A stretch of DNA of 64,000 nucleotides, from the NCBI GenBank assembly GCA_023251435.1, contig JAHEYU010000003.1, forward strand, positions 23,079-87,078. The letters run 5' to 3'. Made by a program: the position numbers and the translations under genes. Origin of the DNA: Bacteroidota bacterium. GTDB taxonomy: Bacteria; Bacteroidota; Bacteroidia; Bacteroidales; Prolixibacteraceae. A model generated the notes under the pieces. It saw nothing but the letters and a program-made list of their open reading frames with translations, was not told the origin of the DNA and did not search any database. Within the stretch, counting starts at the first letter, position 1; every line of letters starts with the position of its first letter. Below are positions 55,465 through 64,000 of the stretch, in pieces.

Positions 55465-57147
55465 ATGAGAAAAATAATAAGTTCACTATTAGCAATTCTG
55501 TTTCTGGCAAGCTGTAGCGATTTCCTGACAGAAGACAATAAAAGTGGCATCACCAACGAAGAATTCTATACCACCGAAGTGGGTTTCACCACTTTGATGA
55601 CTGCATCATACAATTCGCTGCGCACTGTATACGGCAGTACTCCATGGCTGCAGTGTGCCGGTACTGATATGTACCAGCGCGAACGCGGAACGGGGAATAA
55701 AGCAATCATGGAATACGAACAATTGTATGCAACCGATAGCTATGTAAAAACCTTTTACCAGAATGTGTACAGCGCTATTCAGGTAACCAATATGGCCCTT
55801 TATTACATCGACCTTCCTGCTGTAACCGACGTAAAACGTGCAACATGGAAAGCAGAACTGACTTTTTTACGCGCATACTATCATTTTATACTTGTCGAAC
55901 AATTCGGCGGAATTGCAATCAGCAAGGAACCGACACTGGCGCCAAGAATGAACATGCCAAGAAGTACCTTGGCCGAATCTTATGCTTTCATCATCAGCGA
56001 AATGGAAGCTGCTTTGCCTAATCTCGCCACTGAAGTAGCCAAAGTAAATAAAACTGTTGCCAATCACTACCTGGCAAAAGTTTATCTGACCCGTGGATGG
56101 GACCTGAAACAGTCTGCCGACTTCGACAAGGCCAAAACCTATGCAACAGCTGCAATTGCAGGCAAAGGAATTACAATTCCTTTCGAAACGCTTTGGAGCC
56201 CGACCAACGAAAATAACGACGAAGTGATTTTTTCGGTTCAGTACGATGCAAAATCGGTTGCCAGCACTACCAGTGGAAACAACCAGCAATCGCTGTTTGG
56301 TCCGTATTTGGGTGGTTCGGAGTTGAAACATAAATACATGAGCACGCTGCTTTACCCTTCGTGGAACCTGCACAATTTCTATACTGAAAATGATGCACGC
56401 TACGATGCGACTTTCATGCTGACGATTTATGACCAATATTTCTATTATTACGACAGTACGAAAGACAAAAATAAAATGATCATTCGGGCTTACTATCCTC
56501 GTTTTTGGGGCAAAGAATTCACCAAAGCAGATGAAGATGCCTGGAAAGCTGCTCGTCCTGCACAGATTGCAACGAATACCAAAATCTATCCGTTTAAATA
56601 CGATGAAGTTGCTTACCGTGCTGCTTACGAACTTGATTTCTGCACACCGGTAATCAAAAAGTTCGACAGTCCGGCTACTTCAGCCATTTTTGACCAGAAT
56701 TGCAGCACCCGCGACATCGTTTTAGCCCGTCGTGCCGAAACTTACTTCCTGTTTGCTGAGGCTTGTATTGGATTGAATGACCTGGCAAATGCTGAATTGA
56801 ATGTGCAAAAAGTACTTGATCGTCCGGGAAATGCCAAAGACGGAAAGAAGCTTACTCCAAATACGTCGATAGCTGCTGCCGGAAATCAGAGTGCCGCATT
56901 GAATGCCTACCTGATTGAAAGTGCCAAGGAATTTGCCGGTGAATATCTGAGATGGCCGGAATTACGCCGTACCGGAAAATTGAAGGAATTCTGCGGAAAA
57001 TACAATTACGACATCAAAAAAATCGGTGTCGATGTGGCTTTCAAAGGCTTGGATGGTCAGGATAAAATTTATCGTCCGATTCCACAAGATGCCATTGATT
57101 TGAATGAAGCCAAAATAGAACAAAATCCTGGCTACGTAGCCAAATAA
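55465..57147 (+). CDS. SusD/RagB-family surface glycan-binding lipoprotein
   Basis: 560 residues. Lipobox in LFLASCSDFL, TPR-like helices throughout (TLMTASYNSLRTVYG, AELTFLRAYYHFILVEQFGG, NHYLAKVYLTRGWDLKQ). The RagB end is near VVLARRAETYFLFAEACIG with a C-terminal EFAGEYLRWPELRRTGKL and YRPIPQDAIDLN. It captures glycan at the cell surface and hands it to SusC. The gene ends at a terminator, so transcription of the later enzymes may depend on read-through or their own promoters. Confidence 0.96.
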   Translation: MRKIISSLLAILFLASCSDFLTEDNKSGITNEEFYTTEVGFTTLMTASYNSLRTVYGSTPWLQCAGTDMYQRERGTGNKAIMEYEQLYATDSYVKTFYQNVYSAIQVTNMALYYIDLPAVTDVKRATWKAELTFLRAYYHFILVEQFGGIAISKEPTLAPRMNMPRSTLAESYAFIISEMEAALPNLATEVAKVNKTVANHYLAKVYLTRGWDLKQSADFDKAKTYATAAIAGKGITIPFETLWSPTNENNDEVIFSVQYDAKSVASTTSGNNQQSLFGPYLGGSELKHKYMSTLLYPSWNLHNFYTENDARYDATFMLTIYDQYFYYYDSTKDKNKMIIRAYYPRFWGKEFTKADEDAWKAARPAQIATNTKIYPFKYDEVAYRAAYELDFCTPVIKKFDSPATSAIFDQNCSTRDIVLARRAETYFLFAEACIGLNDLANAELNVQKVLDRPGNAKDGKKLTPNTSIAAAGNQSAALNAYLIESAKEFAGEYLRWPELRRTGKLKEFCGKYNYDIKKIGVDVAFKGLDGQDKIYRPIPQDAIDLNEAKIEQNPGYVAK

Positions 57148-57163
57148 GTTTAGTTAGTTTATT

Positions 57164-57200
57164 ATCCGGGAGGTGGTTTTCCGCTTCCCGGATTTTTTTT
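57164..57200 (+). terminator. Terminator after susD
   Basis: Stem ATCCGGGA / TCCCGGAT (8 bp, perfect, with an extra G-C and G-T inside) followed by an eight-base T run. Confidence 0.85.
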
Positions 57201-57299
57201 TGCCAGCCGCAACGTGACGAAATAAAAAGAATAAACCAATAATCATAAAGTCCTTTTGCTAATTTTAAGCCTGAACTATTTTTTGAAAGACCTAACCGA

Positions 57300-58316
57300 A
57301 TGAAAATCGTATTCCTTTTTATCGCATTTCTGATTATCCAATTTTCTTTTGCCCAAACTGCCGAAGAAACCCACCGGAAACCTTTGAAAGTCATTCAAAA
57401 CGCGTTCCCGCGCGATACCTCGTTCACTCCCTATCAGGCATGGATAAAAATCAAAAAGGAATTTCCACAGGCTCAAATAGTCAGGCCAATTTTGCCTGAA
57501 GGTGTATTAGCCGAAAACAATATTGTTTACGTCACTTTGCCAGAAACTGCTTATGGGAAACGCGATTTACAACTCGATTTGTTTAGTCCGGCAAAACCTG
57601 GAAAATACCCGGCATTACTACTGATTCATGGAGGTGGATGGCGTTCGGGAAACAAATCGATGCAGGTTCCGATGGCACAACAAATTGCAGCCAAAGGATA
57701 TGTTACAGCATCGGTTGAATACCGTCTTTCGCCCGAAGCGCTTTATCCGGCAGCAGTTTACGACATTAAAGCCGCGATTCGTTTTTTGAGGGCAAATGCA
57801 AAAAAATACAATATTGATCCGGATAAAATTGCCATTACCGGAAGTTCGGCAGGCGGTCAGTTAGCTGCTTTAATCGGAGCAACCGCAGGTGTTGAAAAGT
57901 TCGAAGGGAATGAAGGGAATCCCGGTGTATCATCGGCAGTTCAAGCCATAATCGATATGGATGGAATTCTGGATTTTGACACACCTGACGAAAAAGGCAA
58001 AGATGAAGAGTCGGCCAAACGTTCGGCGGGCGCTTTGTGGTTCGGTACTACTTTCAACCAGAACTCTGAAAAATGGATTGAAGCTTCACCTATTCATTAC
58101 GTGGGAGAAAATACGCCGCCTATGTTATTTATCAACAGCGCTTTGCCCCGGTTTCATTTTGGGCGCGACAGTGTGATTACGATTTTGGATAAGTACAAAA
58201 TCTACTCCGAGGTTCATACCATTGAAAATACGCCGCACCCGTTTTGGTTATTCCATCCCTGGTTTGAACCAACGGTTGGTTATATGGTCAACTTTCTGGA
58301 TAAAGTATTAAAATAG
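57300..58316 (+). CDS. Secreted alpha/beta-hydrolase carbohydrate esterase
   Basis: 338 residues. Signal peptide ending near QFSFAQT. Seen: oxyanion motif LIHGGGWRSGN near residue 103, nucleophile in ITGSSAGGQLAALIGA near residue 180, DMDGILDFDTPDEK and a late ENTPHPFWLFHPW near residue 312 with the catalytic His. This is the hormone-sensitive-lipase/BD-FAE type of esterase, here likely removing acetyl or feruloyl groups from pectin. It starts 100 bp after the susD terminator. Confidence 0.88.
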   Translation: MKIVFLFIAFLIIQFSFAQTAEETHRKPLKVIQNAFPRDTSFTPYQAWIKIKKEFPQAQIVRPILPEGVLAENNIVYVTLPETAYGKRDLQLDLFSPAKPGKYPALLLIHGGGWRSGNKSMQVPMAQQIAAKGYVTASVEYRLSPEALYPAAVYDIKAAIRFLRANAKKYNIDPDKIAITGSSAGGQLAALIGATAGVEKFEGNEGNPGVSSAVQAIIDMDGILDFDTPDEKGKDEESAKRSAGALWFGTTFNQNSEKWIEASPIHYVGENTPPMLFINSALPRFHFGRDSVITILDKYKIYSEVHTIENTPHPFWLFHPWFEPTVGYMVNFLDKVLK

Positions 58317-58322
58317 AATGAC

Positions 58323-59708
58323 ATGAAGAAACTAATTTATCTGATAATCTGCTTCACCCTTGTATTTGCAGGATGTAAGCAGTCTGTAAAAAAGGAAAAC
58401 TTTCCGAAGCTTGAAGTTTCGGTTAATCATCGATTTCTGACTGCAGGTGGAGAACCATTCTTCTGGTTGGGCGATACCGGTTGGCTTTTGTTGAGCAAAT
58501 TGAACAGTCCGGATGTTGAGAACTACCTTCAGGATAGAAAAGAAAAAGGTTTCAACGTGATTCAGGTGATGGTTTTGCACACTCTTTCCGCTGTTAACAT
58601 TCAGGGAGATTCTGCGTTGATCGGGCAAAATGTGGCAACTCCAAATGTCGGATTATCAAAAAATGGCACTGGCTATTGGGAAAACCTGGATCATGTGATT
58701 GATTTGGCTGCCGAAAAGGGAATCTATATGGCATTGGTTCCAGTCTGGGGGTCGAATGTAAAAGCCGGTACGGTTACTTCGAAACAGGCTGAAATCTATG
58801 CGGAATTCCTTGCCAAACGATACAAAGACAAATCAAATGTAATCTGGTTAAATGGTGGCGATGTGCGGGGTAGTGATTCAATTCATGTTTGGCAAACAAT
58901 TGGCTCGACCATTAAGAAGTTTTCTCCCAGTCAATTGGTTACCTTTCACCCTTTTGGAAGAACACAGTCTTCGAGGTGGTTTCATCAGGAACCGTGGCTC
59001 GATTTCAATATGTTTCAGTCGGGGCACCGGCGCTACGATCAGGATACCGCCCGAAATGAAACCCGCTATGGCGAGGATAACTGGCGCTACCTTGCCGACG
59101 ATTATCAAAAGTCGCCAGTAAAACCTACGCTTGACGGAGAACCTTCTTATGAAGGAATTCCGCAGGGACTGCACGATACTTTACAACCTCGCTGGAAAGA
59201 CAGCGATGTCCGCAGATATGCTTACTGGTCGGTTTTTTCAGGAGCCTGCGGTTTTACGTACGGACACAATTCGGTGATGCAGTTTTATACCTCATCACCG
59301 GCAGCCGGCGCTTATGGAGCCCGCGAACCATGGACTGTGGCGATCAACAGCCCCGGTGCTATTCAGATGAAGCACCTGAAAAACCTGATGCTGAAGTATC
59401 ATTTTCAGGAAATGGTACCCGCGCAGGCGATAATCTCCAATCAGGGAGAGCGGTACAATTATCTGACAGCAATTCAGGGGAAAAACTGCATACTTGTTTA
59501 TACCTGTAACGGACGACCAATAAATTTGGAAACCGAATATACAATTGGAAATGAATTAATAGCCAGGTGGTTTTCGCCACGTGACGGGAAAATTGTTGAG
59601 GCCGGCGAGGTTGACAAAAACGGTATTTCTGAATTTGATCCCCCCGGCGAAGAGGCTGATGGAAATGACTGGGTTTTGATAATTGAAAATATTTCACTGA
59701 AAAATTAA
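58323..59708 (+). CDS. GH140-like apiosidase (DUF4038) lipoprotein
   Basis: 461 residues. Lipobox VFAGCKQS. The DUF4038/GH140 pattern is clear: FLTAGGEPFFWLGDTGWLLL near residue 35, YLQDRKEKGFNVIQVMVL near residue 62, VIWLNGGDVRGSD near residue 175, PTLDGEPSYEGIP near 265 and a C-terminal beta domain (DUF5060-like) with ARWFSPRDGKIVEAG. GH140 endo-apiosidase acts on the side chains of rhamnogalacturonan II in Bacteroides; this is the main evidence for a pectin/RG-II role. Overlaps the next gene by one base (TAATG). Confidence 0.9.
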   Translation: MKKLIYLIICFTLVFAGCKQSVKKENFPKLEVSVNHRFLTAGGEPFFWLGDTGWLLLSKLNSPDVENYLQDRKEKGFNVIQVMVLHTLSAVNIQGDSALIGQNVATPNVGLSKNGTGYWENLDHVIDLAAEKGIYMALVPVWGSNVKAGTVTSKQAEIYAEFLAKRYKDKSNVIWLNGGDVRGSDSIHVWQTIGSTIKKFSPSQLVTFHPFGRTQSSRWFHQEPWLDFNMFQSGHRRYDQDTARNETRYGEDNWRYLADDYQKSPVKPTLDGEPSYEGIPQGLHDTLQPRWKDSDVRRYAYWSVFSGACGFTYGHNSVMQFYTSSPAAGAYGAREPWTVAINSPGAIQMKHLKNLMLKYHFQEMVPAQAIISNQGERYNYLTAIQGKNCILVYTCNGRPINLETEYTIGNELIARWFSPRDGKIVEAGEVDKNGISEFDPPGEEADGNDWVLIIENISLKN

Positions 59709-60751
59709 TGTACATGATTCTCAATTTTGCAAAATTTAAAGGTTGGAATGGCGTCGGGAATAGAAGATTATTGCTCATTATTTGCATGGCTTTTTTCCTG
59801 ATTTCTTCCAATCAATTTTTAATGGCCGCAAACTATGATTTTATAGTGGCTCCCGATGGCTCCGGGAATTTTACTTCCATACAAAAAGCCATCGATGCCT
59901 GCAAAGCATTTCCCGATTCCAGGGTCAGAATTTTCGTAAAAAACGGAATCTACAAGGAAAAGCTGGTGGTTCCATCATGCAATAGCCATTTGTCGATTGT
60001 TGGCGAAAGTGCCGATAAAACAATCATTTCGTATGACGATTATTTCGATAAAATCAACCGCGGACGAAACAGTACATTTTATACCGCTACCTTAAAAGTG
60101 GAAGCAAACGATTTCCACCTTGAAAATATTACTGTTGAAAATACAGCAGGCCCGGTCGGACAAGCAGTTGCGCTGCATGTTGAGGGTGATCGCTGTGTTT
60201 TCATCAATTGCAGGTTTTTGGGCAATCAGGATACGGTTTATGCCGCCGGAAGGTTTAGCCGTCAGTATTTTCACAATTGCCATGTTGAAGGTACTACCGA
60301 TTTTATTTTTGGTGAGGCAACGGCTTTGTTCGAAAACTGTGTTATTCATGCCAAAGCCAATTCATTCCTCACCGCAGCCAGCACTCCTGAAGGAAAATCG
60401 TATGGTTTTGTTTTCCTGAATTGCAAATTGACAGCCGCTTCCGGAGTAAATAAAGTTTATCTCGGGCGTCCTTGGCGAAGTTTTGCCAGAGTGGCTTTCC
60501 TGAATTGTGAAATGGGTTCGTTCATTGTTCCTGAAGGCTGGGACAACTGGTCGAAAGCAGAGAACGAGAAAACAGCAGTTTTTGCTGAATACAGTAATTA
60601 CGGGGTAGGGGCAAACCGCTCCAAACGGGTTTCATGGTCGTATGGGTTAAGCGCGGCTGAAGCGTCGATCTTCAGCAAAGAAAATATATTTGCTCCCCTG
60701 GGATGGGAAATTCCGCAGGAACAAAAATGGTATGATGTTGCTGGTAAATAG
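59708..60751 (+). CDS. CE8 pectin methylesterase
   Basis: 347 residues. Signal or membrane segment around residues 20-40 (LLIICMAFFLISSNQFLMA). CE8 motifs: VAPDGSGNFTSIQKAI, GIYKEKL near residue 80, GPVGQAVALHV near residue 155, FLGNQDTVYA near residue 175 and GTTDFIFGEATALFENC near residue 195, with the two catalytic Asp, and VYLGRPWRSFARV near 255. Removes methyl groups from homogalacturonan. Translationally coupled to the GH140 gene. A second CE8 gene is at 63194. Confidence 0.94.
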   Translation: MYMILNFAKFKGWNGVGNRRLLLIICMAFFLISSNQFLMAANYDFIVAPDGSGNFTSIQKAIDACKAFPDSRVRIFVKNGIYKEKLVVPSCNSHLSIVGESADKTIISYDDYFDKINRGRNSTFYTATLKVEANDFHLENITVENTAGPVGQAVALHVEGDRCVFINCRFLGNQDTVYAAGRFSRQYFHNCHVEGTTDFIFGEATALFENCVIHAKANSFLTAASTPEGKSYGFVFLNCKLTAASGVNKVYLGRPWRSFARVAFLNCEMGSFIVPEGWDNWSKAENEKTAVFAEYSNYGVGANRSKRVSWSYGLSAAEASIFSKENIFAPLGWEIPQEQKWYDVAGK

Positions 60752-60789
60752 TTAGTGGCAACCTTATACAACAAAAAAGCAAAGAGAAG

Positions 60790-61323
60790 ATGACAAGCAT
60801 TGACATTAAAAAATTAACGCTATCCGACATTGTCCAATTACAAGAAATTGGCAGACAGACTTTTTCTGAAACATTTTCGGCGAGTAACACCGAAGAAAAT
60901 ATGAGAAAATATTTGGAAGAGGGATTTTCTGTTGAAAAATTGGCTGCCGAATTAAACGACAATAACGCTGAATTTTACTTTGCTGAACTAGGAAACAGAG
61001 CAATTGGTTACCTAAAAATAAACTTTGGACAATCGCAAACAGAGCTTCAAGACGACAAAGCGCTCGAAATTGAACGCATTTACGTTTTAAAAGAGTTTCA
61101 CGGTAAAAAGGTTGGACAACTACTATACGACCATGCAATTAAAATAGCCAAACAGAAAAATACCGAATATGTTTGGTTGGGTGTTTGGGAAGAAAACCAC
61201 AGAGCGCAAAAATTTTATAAGAAAAACGGTTTCGTGGAGTTTGACAAACACCTATTCAAATTGGGAAATGAGGAACAGACAGACATCATGATGAAACTAA
61301 AACTTAATACCAATATAGAATGA
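60790..61323 (+). CDS. GNAT-family N-acetyltransferase
   Basis: 177 residues. Acetyl-CoA-binding motif ERIYVLKEFHGKKVGQLLYDHAIKIA near residue 95 (with R/Q-x-x-G-x-G/A variant KKVGQLL) and WLGVWEENHRAQKFYKKNGF near residue 135. Substrate unknown; RimI/PhnO-like proteins act on small molecules or peptides. It sits between two pectin enzymes, overlaps GH43 by 4 bases and has no signal peptide, so it is cytoplasmic and looks out of place. An A-T richer codon use than its neighbours hints at later arrival. Confidence 0.9.
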   Translation: MTSIDIKKLTLSDIVQLQEIGRQTFSETFSASNTEENMRKYLEEGFSVEKLAAELNDNNAEFYFAELGNRAIGYLKINFGQSQTELQDDKALEIERIYVLKEFHGKKVGQLLYDHAIKIAKQKNTEYVWLGVWEENHRAQKFYKKNGFVEFDKHLFKLGNEEQTDIMMKLKLNTNIE

Positions 61324-62948
61324 AACGATTATTTTTCATATTCCTAATTGCCTTTTGGCTGGTTTGTCCGAAATCCATTTCAGCGCAAACCCCGGATGCT
61401 GTTTCTAAAGTATGGGTGGCCGACAATGGCGACGGAACCTACACCAATCCGGTATTGTATGCCGATTATTCCGATCCGGATGCTGTTCGCGTTGGCGACG
61501 ATTATTACTTGACCGCTTCGTCTTTCAACTGTATTCCCGGTTTGCCTATTCTGCACTCGCGCGATTTGGTCAACTGGAAACTGATCGGTCATGCTTTGCC
61601 AAAACAGCCTCCATTTGATGTGTTCAACAAAGTTCAGCATGGCGGCGGAGTTTGGGCTCCCTGCATTCGCTACAATAAAAACGAATATTACATTTATTAT
61701 CCCGATCCCGATTTCGGTATTTACATGGTAAAAGCTACCAATCCGGCTGGTCCGTGGTCGGAGCCTTTGCTGGTTCAGGCCGGGAAAGGTTTAATCGATC
61801 CCTCGCCACTTTGGGACGATGACGGAAAAGCTTACCTGGTATATGCTTTTGCCGGAAGCCGCGCCGGTGTAAAAAGCGTTATACTGATCAACCGCATGGC
61901 TCCGGATGGAACTAAGTTGATCGGAAACAGCGTGATGCTCATCGACGGACATAAAAATCATCCGACGATTGAAGGTCCCAAAATATATAAGCGAAACGGT
62001 TACTACTACATATTTGCTCCGGCTGGCGGCGTACCTACAGGTTGGCAAATGGTAATGCGCAGCAAAAATGTTTTCGGTCCTTATGAAGATAAAATTGTGA
62101 TGGCGCAAGGCAAAACCGACATCAACGGCCCGCATCAGGGCGCTTGGGTCGATACCAAAACCGGCGAACACTGGTTCCTGAATTTTCAGGATTTGGGAGC
62201 TTACGGAAGGGTGGTGCACCTGAATCCGATGAAGTGGGTAAACGACTGGCCGGTGATTGGCGTGGATGCTGATGGCGATGGTTGTGGCGATCCGGTTCGT
62301 ACTTATAAAAAACCAACTATTGGTAAAACATACCCGAAAATGACTCCTCCTGAAAGCGATGAATTCAACGAAAGCGAACTGGGTTTTCAGTGGCAGTGGC
62401 ATGCCAATTATCAGACTACGTGGGGATTTCCTTCCGGGAATTTGGGCTTTTTTAGGCTGAATTGTATTCCGCGTCCAGCCGAAGCGGTTAATCTTTGGAA
62501 TGTTTCGAACATGCTTTTGCAGAAGTTTCCTGCTCCTGAATTTACAGCAATTGCCAAACTCACTTTCGATGCCCGCTTCGACGGCGAAGAAGTTGGTTTG
62601 ATTGTGATGGGACTGGATTATGGCAGAATTTCATTCAAGCGCGAAAACGGGAAATTGACAGTTGAGTCGGCCACCTGCAAACAAGCTGATAAAGGCGGAA
62701 AAGAGGAATTGTCAACTGCTCAACCAATAGAAACAAATACGATTTATTTTCGGGTTCAGGTTCAGAAAGGCGCTGAATGCACCTTCAGTTACAGCACCGA
62801 TGGACAAACATTTTCAACTATTGGCAACAGTTTCAAAGCCCGCGAAGGGAAATGGATTGGCGCCAAAGTTGGTTTTTATGCCTTGAGAAACGGAATTATC
62901 AACGATGCCGGTTCGGCAGATATTGATTGGTTTAGGATAGAAAAATAA
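61320..62948 (+). CDS. GH43-family glycosidase
   Basis: 542 residues. Signal peptide ends near PKSISAQT. Five-bladed propeller motifs: LYADYSDPDAVRVGDDYYL near residue 46 with the catalytic Asp, DPSPLWDDDGKAYLVY near residue 160 with the second Asp, and IEGPKIYKRNGYYYIFAPA near residue 216 with the Glu. A C-terminal concanavalin-like domain (about 360-542) ends in DIDWFRIEK. Arabinofuranosidase or xylosidase activity is likely, in this setting probably on arabinan side chains. It starts within the GNAT stop (ATGA). Confidence 0.93.
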   Translation: MKRLFFIFLIAFWLVCPKSISAQTPDAVSKVWVADNGDGTYTNPVLYADYSDPDAVRVGDDYYLTASSFNCIPGLPILHSRDLVNWKLIGHALPKQPPFDVFNKVQHGGGVWAPCIRYNKNEYYIYYPDPDFGIYMVKATNPAGPWSEPLLVQAGKGLIDPSPLWDDDGKAYLVYAFAGSRAGVKSVILINRMAPDGTKLIGNSVMLIDGHKNHPTIEGPKIYKRNGYYYIFAPAGGVPTGWQMVMRSKNVFGPYEDKIVMAQGKTDINGPHQGAWVDTKTGEHWFLNFQDLGAYGRVVHLNPMKWVNDWPVIGVDADGDGCGDPVRTYKKPTIGKTYPKMTPPESDEFNESELGFQWQWHANYQTTWGFPSGNLGFFRLNCIPRPAEAVNLWNVSNMLLQKFPAPEFTAIAKLTFDARFDGEEVGLIVMGLDYGRISFKRENGKLTVESATCKQADKGGKEELSTAQPIETNTIYFRVQVQKGAECTFSYSTDGQTFSTIGNSFKAREGKWIGAKVGFYALRNGIINDAGSADIDWFRIEK

Positions 62949-63068
62949 ATTCTCCATTTTGCCGATAAATAGAAGAAAAATAAATTTTTAAATGTAATTC
63001 TGATGAATTCAAACACCTTATTTTTTATCTGGCAATCTTAGTAGAAAGATATTGCCCCACATAATTTT

Positions 63069-63150
63069 AACCTTATTTCTTAATAAGGTAATAAGGTTAC
63101 CTTAGCGTGATTGGAAGTTGTACTAAGGTTGCTTTGAGAAAAATAAGGTT
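63069..63150 (+). promoter_or_regulatory. Cluster of AATAAGGTT / AACCTTATT words before the second CE8 gene
   Basis: AACCTTATT at 63069, AATAAGGT at 63082, AATAAGGTT at 63090, ACCTTAG at 63099, CTAAGGTT at 63123 and AATAAGGTT at 63142: six copies on both strands within 82 bp. They lie 44 bp before the second CE8 start codon, in a 245-bp gap with no gene. Confidence 0.6.
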
Positions 63151-63193
63151 AAAAAATTGATAATCAACATAGAAATGGCAATCTGAAAAACTT

Positions 63194-64000
63194 ATGAAAA
63201 AACGACTTTTGAAATATCTTTTATTTGCTTTTTTTCTCACTTGTCTAGTGTCGGCATCGGCTGCCTTTGCCTCCGACTACCATTTCGTGGTTTCGACCGA
63301 TGGAACCGGAGACTTTCGCACTGTTCAGGAAGCCATCAATGCCGTTCCCGATTTCAGGAAGAATGAAACGCGGATTTTTATTAAAAAAGGAACCTACAAG
63401 GAGAAACTGGTGCTGGCCGGAAGCAAAACCAATGTGGTTTTTGTGGGTGAAGTCCGCGACAAAACCATTCTGACTTACGACGATTTCGCCCAAAAGAAAA
63501 ACCGCTTTGGCGAAGAAGTCGGCACAACCGGTTCAACTTCCTTTTTCGTGTTTGGCGACGGCTTTCGTGCCGAAAATATCACTTTCGAAAATTCATCAGG
63601 TTCGGTTGGTCAGGCCGTGGCGGTGCGCATTGATGGCGACATGGTGGCTTTTATCAACTGCCGTTTCTCCGGATTTCAGGATACGCTTTACCCGCATGGC
63701 GAAAAGAGTCACCAGTATTACCGCGATTGCGTGATTGAAGGAACCGTCGATTTTATTTTCGGCTGGTCAACCGCGGTGTTCGATCGCTGCACCATTGTTT
63801 GTAAAGATCATGGCTATATTACAGCGCCATCTACCAATGAGGAAACTGCTTTTGGCTTCGTTTTCCTCGATTGCAAGATTTCCGGAACTGCACCTGAAGC
63901 ATCGTTTTATTTGGGTCGTCCGTGGAGACCATTCGGCAAATCAGCCTTTTTACGCTGTGAATTGGGAAGCATGATCAAGCCGGAAGGCTGGCACAACTGG
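63194..64000 (+). CDS. Second CE8 pectin methylesterase, truncated by the window edge
   Basis: 269 codons are visible and the frame is open at the right edge. Signal peptide MKKRLLKYLLFAFFLTCLVS and on to ASAAFAS. CE8 motifs: VVSTDGTGDFRTVQEAI, GTYKEKL, GSVGQAVAVRI, FSGFQDTLYPHG and GTVDFIFGWSTAVFDRC with both catalytic Asp, then FYLGRPWRPFGKS. About 60 residues should follow beyond the window. It parallels the CE8 at 59708 but has a proper cleavable signal, so one may be periplasmic and the other differently placed. A repeat-rich regulatory region precedes it. Confidence 0.93.
   Translation, partial: MKKRLLKYLLFAFFLTCLVSASAAFASDYHFVVSTDGTGDFRTVQEAINAVPDFRKNETRIFIKKGTYKEKLVLAGSKTNVVFVGEVRDKTILTYDDFAQKKNRFGEEVGTTGSTSFFVFGDGFRAENITFENSSGSVGQAVAVRIDGDMVAFINCRFSGFQDTLYPHGEKSHQYYRDCVIEGTVDFIFGWSTAVFDRCTIVCKDHGYITAPSTNEETAFGFVFLDCKISGTAPEASFYLGRPWRPFGKSAFLRCELGSMIKPEGWHNW

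Noticed and set aside
61791-62402. 203-residue minus-strand open frame inside the GH43 gene
   Set aside because: Antisense to catalytic-domain codons with intact GH43 motifs; shadow frame.

Overview
The window reads as chromosomal DNA of a Bacteroidota (Bacteroidetes) bacterium, most likely a pectin- or plant-debris-degrading member of the Bacteroidales/Marinilabiliales side. Supporting signs are a SusC/SusD pair, a one-protein hybrid two-component regulator, the Bacteroidetes gene order rpmB-rpmG-DUF4295-ftsY-rimO, promoter-like TAnnTTTG boxes, scarce Shine-Dalgarno sequences, and DUF3667, DUF6132 and DUF4412-type proteins. The species cannot be named from sequence alone.

Layout. 1-5305: housekeeping block on the minus strand (psd partial, cdsA, DUF2007, LutC-like, ftsH, rsfS) with birA facing away. 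5306-7011: a decayed accessory patch holding a type I restriction HsdR tail, a SecB-like gene with an in-frame amber codon and a frameshifted RadC/JAB gene. 7095-11146: small accessory genes (SRAP, secreted NUC1 nuclease, DUF4412-like protein, YefM-YoeB toxin-antitoxin) ending at tRNA-Lys(TTT). 11314-14703: three-gene diacetamido-uronic-acid sugar cassette (WbpE/WbpD/Gfo-Idh type) with a NusG paralog. 14775-20868: sulfate activation (cysQ, SLC13 permease, cysD, cysNC), interrupted between cysD and cysN by a four-helix-bundle gene flanked by 16-bp inverted repeats. 21039-22036: thiol redox genes. 22542-26677: histidine degradation (hutI, ftcD) plus a DUF3667 membrane protein. 26802-30984: GH2 beta-galactosidase lipoprotein and a Tat-exported sugar isomerase-like protein. 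31152-38466: ffh, folD, SRPBCC, pyrE, Nudix, TlpA-like, coaD and a CPBP protease. 38535-42704: a signalling cluster of a sensor-less histidine kinase carrying 21 tandem copies of a 21-residue helical unit, an Rcp1-type receiver and a REC-PAS-kinase. 42936-43262: a collapsed SGNH hydrolase pseudogene. 43346-46476: rpmB-rpmG-DUF4295-ftsY-rimO. 46518-64000: a pectin polysaccharide utilization locus.

The utilization locus reads as a unit. A hybrid two-component regulator would sense an oligosaccharide in the periplasm and switch on SusC/SusD import together with surface or periplasmic enzymes: GH105 unsaturated uronyl hydrolase, acyl esterase, GH140 apiosidase-like enzyme, two CE8 pectin methylesterases (the second cut by the window edge) and a GH43 enzyme. 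The mix of GH105, GH140, GH43 and CE8 points to pectin with side chains, plausibly including rhamnogalacturonan II. The sulfate genes would make APS/PAPS, with CysQ removing PAP. hutI and ftcD form the last half of histidine breakdown to glutamate, feeding one-carbon units to folate.

The most unusual items are the 441-residue repeat helix in the kinase at 40683-42704, the inverted-repeat-flanked IVS-family gene inside the cysD-cysN pair, the degenerate APS-kinase P-loop of CysNC, and three gene relics that look only partly decayed.
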